From NCBI RefSeq assembly GCF_006716445.1, contig NZ_VFPA01000001.1, positions 1,302,001 through 1,366,000 of the forward strand: a stretch of DNA of 64,000 bases. Reading direction: 5' to 3'. Under the pieces are notes generated by a model, which saw nothing but the letters and a program-made list of their open reading frames with translations, made no database searches and was not told where the DNA came from. Positions within the stretch are counted from its first letter, which is position 1. Each line of letters starts with the position of its first letter. Source of the stretch: Pseudonocardia kunmingensis (GTDB lineage: Bacteria; Actinomycetota; Actinomycetes; Mycobacteriales; Pseudonocardiaceae). A program made the position numbers and the translations under genes. This document shows positions 57,933 through 64,000 of this stretch, in pieces.

Positions 57933-58820
57933 GTGATCTACGAGCATCCGCTGGCCTACGTGCTCGGCATCGAGGGGATCGCCCTGCTGCGGGGGTTCAC
58001 CGGGGAGTACGACCGCGCATTCGTCGAGGCGCGCCTCGCCGAGGTGCGCAGGCTGCTCGACGACGAGTCGCTGGCGGGCGCGGGGGTGGAGGTCGACCGG
58101 GTCGGCACCGTCGAGGGCTACCGCATCTGGTCGCGCACCTACGGCGGCCCGAACGCGGCGTTCGACCTCGACGAACCGGTCGTCGGCGAGATCCTCGACG
58201 CGCTGCCCGCGGGCGTCGCGCTCGACGCCGCGTGCGGCACCGGGCGGTGGTCCGCGGCGCTGGCCGCGCGCGGGCACCGCGTCATCGGCGTCGACAGCTC
58301 GCCGGAGATGCTCGCCCGGGCCCGCGCCGAGGTGCCCGGGAGCGAGTTCCGGCTCGGCGAGCTGACCGGGTTGCCGCTCGACGACGACGCGGTGGACCTG
58401 GTGGTCTGCGCGCTCGCGTTGTCACACGTCCCCGACCTCCGCCCGGTGCTGGCCGAGTTCGCTCGCGTGCTGCGGCCCGGCGGGCACCTGGTGATCGCGG
58501 ACATGCACCCGGAGGTCGTCGCCCGCGGCTCGAACCAGCCCGTGCGCGACGCCGAGGGCCGCCCGGGCCGCCTGGTGTCGCACCGCCACCTGGTCGGCGA
58601 CTACCTGCGTGCCGCCCTCCCGGTGGGCTTGCAGGTGCGCCGCTGCGAGGAGCCGCGGATGCCCGTGCCGGATCCGGACCCGGACGCCCCTGCGCCCGCG
58701 GCGCCCGGCCCCTGGGAGGTCTGGCCGTGGGCGCTCAACGCGCTCGTGCCCGACGCGGCCCGCGCGGCGAGCGCCGGCGTGCCCGGCCTGCTCGTCTGGC
58801 ACTTCCACCAGCGGTCGTGA
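57933..58820 (+). CDS. SAM-dependent methyltransferase (class I)
   Basis: 295 residues from GTG 57933. An upstream ATG at 57873 would start inside the hairpin and is rejected. Methyltransferase motif I: GVALDAACGTGRWSAALAAR; motif II GVDSSPEMLARARAEV; post-I VDLVVCALALSHVPDLRPV; motif III LRPGGHLVIADMHPE. The substrate is unknown; an N-terminal ~60-residue helical region precedes the fold. Confidence 0.88.
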   Translation: MIYEHPLAYVLGIEGIALLRGFTGEYDRAFVEARLAEVRRLLDDESLAGAGVEVDRVGTVEGYRIWSRTYGGPNAAFDLDEPVVGEILDALPAGVALDAACGTGRWSAALAARGHRVIGVDSSPEMLARARAEVPGSEFRLGELTGLPLDDDAVDLVVCALALSHVPDLRPVLAEFARVLRPGGHLVIADMHPEVVARGSNQPVRDAEGRPGRLVSHRHLVGDYLRAALPVGLQVRRCEEPRMPVPDPDPDAPAPAAPGPWEVWPWALNALVPDAARAASAGVPGLLVWHFHQRS

Positions 58821-58857
58821 GTGGATACGGGTGCTGGGGCACTCGTATCCACTCACG
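58816..58857. terminator. Perfect hairpin between convergent genes
   Basis: CGTGAGTGGATACG (58816-58829) and its exact inverse (58844-58857), with an inner GTGC-TGGG-GCAC stem. The left arm contains the methyltransferase TGA stop. It ends 12 bases before the GH65 stop, so it can stop transcription from both sides. Confidence 0.85.
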
Positions 58858-58868
58858 GCAGAGGTGAG

Positions 58869-61310
58869 TCAGCCGGTCTCTCGCATGTCGCCAGTAGCGG
58901 CCCACGGCTCCGGGTGGGAGGCCGCGCGACGGCTGGTAGCGGCCGTCCAGGCCGGCCCGGCGGGGTGGCGGGGACGCGGGGCGCGCCCGTGCGGCTGCTC
59001 CACGGGCTCGACCGGGTCGAGCACCGGGATGTCGCGGACCTGCGGCTCGTCCTCGGTGAGCGCCAACGCCTCGCCGTGGTGGCGCAGCCGCATCGGCGGG
59101 CCCGACACCAGCCGGTACTCCACCTCGTCGGGCCGGATCTCCACCCGAAGCTGCCGGCCCTGCCAGCGCAGCCCGAACGAGATCCGCGGCAGCGCGGCCG
59201 GCAGCCGCGGCGCGAACGCGATCCCCGCGTCGTCCATCTGCATGCCGCCGAAGCCCGCGACCACCGCGGTCCAGGTGCCGGCCATGGACGCGATGTGCAC
59301 GCCGTGGTCGGAGTTGCCCGCCAGGTCGTCCAGGTCCACCAGCGCCGCTTCGGCCAGGTAGTCGTAGGCCAGCCCCAGGTGCCCGGTGCGCGCCGCCACC
59401 ACGCTCTGGGTGCACGCCGACAGCGACGAGTCGCGCACCGTGAGCCCCTCGTAGTAGGCGAAGTTGCGGCGCATCTGCTCGAGGTCGAACGCGTCGGGGC
59501 GCAGCTGCATCGCCAGCACCAGGTCCGCCTGCTTGATCACCTGCTTGCGGTACAGGTCGAAGTACGGGACGTTCAGCAGCAGCGGGTACATGTGCGCCGG
59601 GGTCCCCGCGAAGTCCCACACCGCGTGCGAGGTGAAGCCCTCGGCCTGCGGGTGCACCCCGAGCACCTCGTCGAACGGGATGCGCATCGACTTCGCGGCG
59701 TCGCGCCAGCTGGCCATCTCCTCCGCGTCGACGCCCAGGCGGGCGGCGGCGCGGCCGTGCCGGGCCGCGACCTCGGCGGCGTAGCGCAGGTTCTGCTGCG
59801 CCATCAGGTTCGTGTAGACGTTGTTGTCCACGATCGCGGTGTACTCGTCGGGGCCGGTCACCCCGTCGATGCGGAACTCCCCCGACGAGTCGTGGTGACC
59901 CAAGGAACGCCACAACCGTGCCGTCGCGACCAGCAGCTCCAGACCCACCTCGCGCTCGAACACCTCGTCGCCGGTGGCCGCGACGTGCCGGCGCACCGCG
60001 TCGGCGATGTCGGCGTTGATGTGGAACGCCGCGGTCCCCGCGGGCCAGTACCCCGAACACTCCTGACCGCGGATCGTCCGCCACGGGAACGCCGCACCAC
60101 CCAGCCCCAGCTGCTCGGCCCGCTCGTAGGCCTGCGGCAGGATCGACTGCCGCCAGCGCAGCGCGTCCGCGGCCGCGTGCGGGGCCAGGTGCGAGAGCAC
60201 CGGCAGGCAGAACGTCTCGGTGTCCCAGAACGTGTGCCCGTCGTAGCCCTCGCCGGTCAGGCCCTTCGCCCCGATCGCCCGCCGCTCGGCCCGCGCGCCG
60301 GCCTGCAACACGTGGAAGGTCGCCAGCCGCACCGCCTGCTGCAGCTCCGCGTCCCCGTCGATCTCGACGTCCGCGGTCTCCCAGAACTCGTCCAGGTACT
60401 GACGCTGCTCGGCCACCAGCCCGTCCCAGCCCGTGTAGCGCGCCGCCGCCAGCGCCGCGCGGACCTGGTCGTGCAGCGCCGGCAGCGACCGGCGCGACGA
60501 CCAGCCGTAGGCCAGGTACTTCACCAGCCGCAGCGGCTTGCCGGGTTCGAGGCGCGCGATCACGGTGGTGCGGCCGGTGTCCTCGGCCGCCTCCGAGGTC
60601 ACCTCGGCGGTCTCCGGGCCGTGCACCTCGTGGTCCATCGCCGCGGCGACGTGCAGACCGGAGCGGCGGGTGCCGTGGATCAGGTACGCGCCCGCGCCGT
60701 GGCTGCCGTGCTGCTCGGCGACCAGCGGGTCGGTGAGCGCGGCCTCGACCCGCGGGTCGGCCTCGTCGCGGCCCGGCAGCTGCTCGTTGGCCACCAGCTC
60801 GGACTGCAGCACCACCAGCGCCGGCGCATCGACGACCTCGACCTCGTAGCAGATCGCCGCGATCGCGCGCTGGGTGAGCGACACCATGCGGGTGGAGCGC
60901 ACGCGCACGACCCGGCCGGCGGGCGACTCCCACTCGACGTCGCGGGAGAGCGTGCCCGACCGCATGTCGAGCACGCGCTCGTGGCGGTGCAGCCGCCCGT
61001 AGCGCAGGTCGAACGGCTCGTCCTCCACCAGCAGCCGGATCAGCTTGCCGTTGGTGACGTTGATGATCGTCTGACCCGACTCGGGGTAGCCGTACCCGCC
61101 CTCGGCATACGGCAGCGGGCGCCGCTCGTAGAACGAGTTCAGGTACGTGCCGGGCATCGCGTGCGGCTCACCCTCGTCGAGGTTGCCGCGCAGCCCGATG
61201 TGCCCGTTGGACAGCGCGAACACCGACTCGACCTGGCCCATCCGGTCCAGGTCCAGCCGCGGCTCGCGCACCACCCAGGGCTCCACGGAGAACGCACGAC
61301 CGGACGACAT
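58869..61310 (-). CDS. Glycoside hydrolase family 65 phosphorylase (trehalose/maltose/kojibiose type)
   Basis: 813 residues from ATG 61310, with GGAGG eight bases upstream. N-terminal beta-sandwich (SVEPWVVREPRLDLDRMGQV, LSNGHIGLRGNLDEGEPHAM), central (alpha/alpha)6 barrel and C-terminal cap. The barrel has TFWDTETFCLPVLSHLAPHA, and the catalytic acid Glu in DGVTGPDEYTAIVDNN (about residue 486), plus KQADLVLAMQLRPDAF. GH65 members phosphorolyse alpha-glucobioses to beta-glucose 1-phosphate. No beta-phosphoglucomutase is next to it within the window. It is probably coordinated with the maltose-type importer encoded just upstream (146 bases between genes). Confidence 0.94.
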   Translation of the reverse strand: MSSGRAFSVEPWVVREPRLDLDRMGQVESVFALSNGHIGLRGNLDEGEPHAMPGTYLNSFYERRPLPYAEGGYGYPESGQTIINVTNGKLIRLLVEDEPFDLRYGRLHRHERVLDMRSGTLSRDVEWESPAGRVVRVRSTRMVSLTQRAIAAICYEVEVVDAPALVVLQSELVANEQLPGRDEADPRVEAALTDPLVAEQHGSHGAGAYLIHGTRRSGLHVAAAMDHEVHGPETAEVTSEAAEDTGRTTVIARLEPGKPLRLVKYLAYGWSSRRSLPALHDQVRAALAAARYTGWDGLVAEQRQYLDEFWETADVEIDGDAELQQAVRLATFHVLQAGARAERRAIGAKGLTGEGYDGHTFWDTETFCLPVLSHLAPHAAADALRWRQSILPQAYERAEQLGLGGAAFPWRTIRGQECSGYWPAGTAAFHINADIADAVRRHVAATGDEVFEREVGLELLVATARLWRSLGHHDSSGEFRIDGVTGPDEYTAIVDNNVYTNLMAQQNLRYAAEVAARHGRAAARLGVDAEEMASWRDAAKSMRIPFDEVLGVHPQAEGFTSHAVWDFAGTPAHMYPLLLNVPYFDLYRKQVIKQADLVLAMQLRPDAFDLEQMRRNFAYYEGLTVRDSSLSACTQSVVAARTGHLGLAYDYLAEAALVDLDDLAGNSDHGVHIASMAGTWTAVVAGFGGMQMDDAGIAFAPRLPAALPRISFGLRWQGRQLRVEIRPDEVEYRLVSGPPMRLRHHGEALALTEDEPQVRDIPVLDPVEPVEQPHGRAPRPRHPAGPAWTAATSRRAASHPEPWAATGDMRETG

Positions 61311-61455
61311 CAGACAACCTCCATGGATCGGGACGGTACGCATCGGGCCTCGGCGGCCACGACGGGCAGGGGTGTGCGCTCGGACCTGGGCCTCGCACGC
61401 TCCCACACCCGGATGGCGGCGTCGCCACGGGCCACCCGGACGAGCGTCGTGCCCG

Positions 61456-62403
61456 TCACCTGGTGGTTCCGGCGAGGACGCCTTGCACGAAGTGCCGCTG
61501 GAAGGCGAAGAACACCGCGAGCGGCACGATCATCGAGAGGAAGGCCCCGCTGGCCAACACATCGACGTTACCCCCGAACTGGCGCAGCTGGCTGCGCAGC
61601 GCCACCGTGATCGGCGCCGAGCTCTCGTCGGCGAACACGAGCCCGACGAGCAGGTCGTTCCACACCCACAGGAACTGGAAGACCGCCAGCGACGCGACGG
61701 CGGGCAGCGAGATCGGCAGCACCAGGCGCCAGAAGATGCGCAGCTCCCGCCCGCCGTCCATCCGGGCCGCCTCGAGCAGGTCGCGCGGGATTCCCGCGAA
61801 GAAGTTGCGCAGCAGGAAGACCGCGAACGGCAGGCCGAACGCGACGTGGAACAGCACCACGCCGGGCACGGACCCGTAGAGCCCGATGCCGCCCAGCAGC
61901 CGCGCCACCGGGATGAGCGCCACCTGGACCGGCACCACCAGGAGGGCGACCACGCCGATCAGCACCCAGTCGCGGCCCGGGAACTCGATCCAGGCCAGCG
62001 CGTAGGCCGCGAGCGCCCCGATGGCGACCACGAGCACCGTGGACGGCACCGCGATCAGCACGGTGTTCCACAGCGAGCCCAGCACGACGCCGTCCGACAG
62101 CAGCGCGGCGTAGTTGGCCAGGGTGAGCTGCGCGGGCGCGGTGAACACCGTCCACCACCCGCTGCGCGCACCGTCCTCCCCGGGGCGCAGCGAGGCCACC
62201 AGCAGCCCCAGCACCGGCAGCAGCCAGAAGACGGCCACCGCGGTCAGCACGATCCGCACCACCGGGCCGCCCATGCGCGCGACCAGCCGCGCGGCGAGCG
62301 GGCGGCGGGGCACCGGGTCACCGTCGCCGGGGCCGCCGCCGGGATCATCGGGTGGATCGGCGGCAGGCGCACCCCGCGCCGCCGCGCCGAGCACCGAGGT
62401 CAT
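61456..62403 (-). CDS. ABC sugar permease, MalG type
   Basis: 315 residues, a Pro/Gly-rich N-terminus then six transmembrane helices. EAA loop: PRDLLEAARMDGGRELRIFW then RLVLPISLP. The stop is 146 bases before the GH65 start. ATG overlaps the upstream permease stop by 4 bases. Confidence 0.94.
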   Translation of the reverse strand: MTSVLGAAARGAPAADPPDDPGGGPGDGDPVPRRPLAARLVARMGGPVVRIVLTAVAVFWLLPVLGLLVASLRPGEDGARSGWWTVFTAPAQLTLANYAALLSDGVVLGSLWNTVLIAVPSTVLVVAIGALAAYALAWIEFPGRDWVLIGVVALLVVPVQVALIPVARLLGGIGLYGSVPGVVLFHVAFGLPFAVFLLRNFFAGIPRDLLEAARMDGGRELRIFWRLVLPISLPAVASLAVFQFLWVWNDLLVGLVFADESSAPITVALRSQLRQFGGNVDVLASGAFLSMIVPLAVFFAFQRHFVQGVLAGTTR

Positions 62404-63701
62404 CCCTGGTCCCCCCTGAACCGCCGGATGTTGAACACCATGGCCGGTACCACGAGCAGGAACAGCAGCACGGCGAGCGCGCTGCCGAGCCCCTGGTCGC
62501 CGCCACCGGCCCCGAACGAGACCTGCCACATCTGCAGCGCCAGCACGTTCGCCTCCTCCTGCACCGACCCGGGCGCGGTGACGAAGACGAGGTCGAACAC
62601 CTTCAACACGTTGATCACCAGGGTCACGACCACGACCAGCAGAACGGGCGAGAGCAGCGGCACCGTCACGCGGCGGAACACCTGCCACTCGGTGGCCCCG
62701 TCCACCCGCGCCGCTTCGAGGGCGTCGCGGGGGATGGACGCGAGGCCGGCCGCGATCAACGTCATCGCGAACCCGGACATGATCCACAGCCATGCCGAGA
62801 TCACCACGGGCGTGACCAGGACCGGCCCCAGCCAGGTCAGCCCGCGGAACGGCTCGGCGAAGCTCGCTCCCGGCAGCCGGACCGCGTAGGTGCCCGCGGC
62901 GAGGTCGGGCACCGTGAACCGGCCGTCGTCACCGGTGGTCGCGGTGGCCACGACCCGGTCCCCGGCGACGACCTCGACCGCGACGCCCGGCACGCCACGC
63001 TCCCCCTCGTCGACCAGCCCGGTCCGGTCCGGCCCGCTGCCGACGTCGAGCCACACCAGGCCGCGCAGGCCCGGACCGGGTTCGGGGACGGCCGCCGCCG
63101 CGGCCGTCGGCGGCAGGTCGGCGGGGTCGTAGCCGGTGAGCGGCAGCGCGAGCGCGTCCTGCGCCGCGACCGGGGCGGACGTGACGAGCGCACCGTCGGG
63201 AGCGACGACGAGGCCGCCGCCGTCGCGGGGCCGGGCCCCCGGGTAGGGCGCCGACGCGGTGAACGCGTCGTGCACGGCGACGACCACCGCGTTGGCCAGG
63301 CCGCTGTCCGGGTCCTCGTCGTAGACCAGGCGGAAGATGATCCCGGAGGCGACCAGGGAGATCGCCAGCGGCATGAACATCACCAGCCGGAACGCGGCGG
63401 CCCACCGGACCCGCTCGGTCAGGACCGCGAGGACCAGCCCGATCCCGGTCACCAGGGTCGGCGCCACCAGCACCCAGATCGCGCTGTTGCGCATCGCCAC
63501 GAGCGTCCGGTCGTCGGTGAAGGCGGTGCGGTAGTTGTCGAGCCCGACGAACCGCGTGCCGGGCGCGTCGAAGAGGCTGCGCACCACCGAATAGACCGCC
63601 GGGTAGACGAGGAAGACGGCCATCAGCGCCACCGCGGGCGCGAGGAACGCCCACGCCATCCACCGCCCGCCGCGGGCCGGGGTGCCCGCGCGGCGCGTCA
63701 C
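62400..63701 (-). CDS. ABC sugar permease, MalF type, with large extracytoplasmic insert
   Basis: 433 residues. Transmembrane helices lie at about 15-40, 70-95, 105-125, then a ~165-residue extracytoplasmic region (about 132-297) before the remaining helices and the EAA loop PRDALEAARVDGATEWQVFR. The insert ends with GVPGVAVEVVAGDRVVATAT and TGDDGRFTVPDLAAGTYAVR, a carboxypeptidase-regulatory/Cna-B-like beta sandwich. The position matches the P2 loop of E. coli MalF, which helps the binding protein dock. It overlaps the binding-protein gene by 4 bases. Confidence 0.93.
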   Translation of the reverse strand: MTRRAGTPARGGRWMAWAFLAPAVALMAVFLVYPAVYSVVRSLFDAPGTRFVGLDNYRTAFTDDRTLVAMRNSAIWVLVAPTLVTGIGLVLAVLTERVRWAAAFRLVMFMPLAISLVASGIIFRLVYDEDPDSGLANAVVVAVHDAFTASAPYPGARPRDGGGLVVAPDGALVTSAPVAAQDALALPLTGYDPADLPPTAAAAAVPEPGPGLRGLVWLDVGSGPDRTGLVDEGERGVPGVAVEVVAGDRVVATATTGDDGRFTVPDLAAGTYAVRLPGASFAEPFRGLTWLGPVLVTPVVISAWLWIMSGFAMTLIAAGLASIPRDALEAARVDGATEWQVFRRVTVPLLSPVLLVVVVTLVINVLKVFDLVFVTAPGSVQEEANVLALQMWQVSFGAGGGDQGLGSALAVLLFLLVVPAMVFNIRRFRGDQG

Positions 63702-64000
63702 CGTCCACCACCGTCGTACGCGGCGGCGGCCTCGGCCTCGAGGTCGGCGAGGATCCGGTCGATGCGCGACGGGTCGGCGAGGTAGTCCTGCATCGCCCGC
63801 CAGAACCCGTCGCCGCGGATGCCGCCCAGGGCGGTGGGCATCAGGTCGGACATGTCGAACCGCACGTTCTCGGCGTTCACCAGCTCGTCGGCGATCTGCC
63901 GGGTGGTGTCGTCGGGGTAGTCGCCCAGCTCGACCTGCCGGTTCGGGGAGACGAACCCGCCGTGCTGCGCCCAGATCGACGCGGCCTCCGACGAGGCCAG
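63698..64000 (-). CDS. ABC sugar-binding protein, C-terminal part (window edge)
   Basis: Partial: the frame is open from the right edge to 63698. About 100 C-terminal residues are visible, including ASIWAQHGGFVSPNRQVELG and FWRAMQDYLADPSRIDRILA then DLEAEAAAAY, typical for CUT1 solute-binding proteins. The gene continues outside the window. It heads the importer-GH65 group. Confidence 0.85.
   Translation of the reverse strand: MASSEAASIWAQHGGFVSPNRQVELGDYPDDTTRQIADELVNAENVRFDMSDLMPTALGGIRGDGFWRAMQDYLADPSRIDRILADLEAEAAAAYDGGGR

Overview
This 64 kb window is GC-rich (roughly 73% by eye) actinobacterial chromosome. Nearly every gene has the G/C-biased third positions, GTG starts and ATGA/GTGA overlaps of high-GC Actinomycetota. 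The conserved block (rpmF-rnc-mutM, smc-ftsY-amtB-glnK-glnD, ffh-rpsP-KH-rimM-trmD-rplS-lepB-rnhB, comM-dprA-xerC-whiG-type sigma, rpsB-tsf-pyrH-frr-cdsA) together with protein features suggests Pseudonocardiales, perhaps Pseudonocardia or a relative. That taxonomic call is inference; no rRNA is present.

Layout, left to right. 1-13.1 kb (mostly minus strand): cdsA (cut by the window edge), frr, pyrH, tsf, rpsB; a plus-strand M23-type envelope protein; whiG-type sigma factor, xerC, dprA, comM, yraN, a DUF2469 gene, rnhB, lepB, rplS, trmD. 13.1-18.7 kb: an accessory island splits trmD from rimM. It holds a Clp-N protein plus HTH pair with a double operator and a probably leaderless promoter, a large SARP/BTAD ATPase regulator, and a bicovalent-FAD oxidase. 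18.9-24.4 kb: rimM, KH protein, rpsP, CPBP protease, amidohydrolase, ffh. 24.4-29.5 kb: a MmyB-type regulator and divergent SDR, a P-loop ATPase, and a group II intron (RT/maturase, domain V and VI recognisable) sitting inside a dispersed repeat. 29.5-34.0 kb: nitrogen control operon amtB-glnK-glnD with an unusual second P-II gene after glnD. 34-40.5 kb: ftsY, a YjbR/HhH protein, smc, acylphosphatase. 40.5-53.3 kb: a second large accessory stretch separates smc from mutM. It contains a CAP-domain secreted protein, a PadR pair, corA, a fully overlapped ROK-ABC-transporter-triple-dehydrogenase sugar operon, a MITE-like element, repeats, and a small BldC/excisionase-like HTH gene. 53.4-57.4 kb: mutM, rnc, rpmF, DUF177, a DUF1648/DUF5808-type membrane protein and a GntR regulator. 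57.4-64 kb: small PH-like protein, methyltransferase, GH65 glycoside phosphorylase and the permeases and binding protein (cut) of a maltose-type ABC importer.

The core genes are translation, protein export, RNA modification, chromosome segregation and DNA repair functions. The accessory genes are mainly carbohydrate uptake/oxidation and small regulators.

The most unusual content is non-coding. There are at least four families of palindromic repeats: a nested double palindrome in four copies, a GCGGGTGA hairpin pair, a CCGACGAACGGCA palindrome at three places, and a 168-bp MITE-like element with perfect 21-bp terminal inverted repeats. A 19-bp-arm palindrome also lies in frame inside the smc coding sequence. 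No tRNA, rRNA or CRISPR array was seen.
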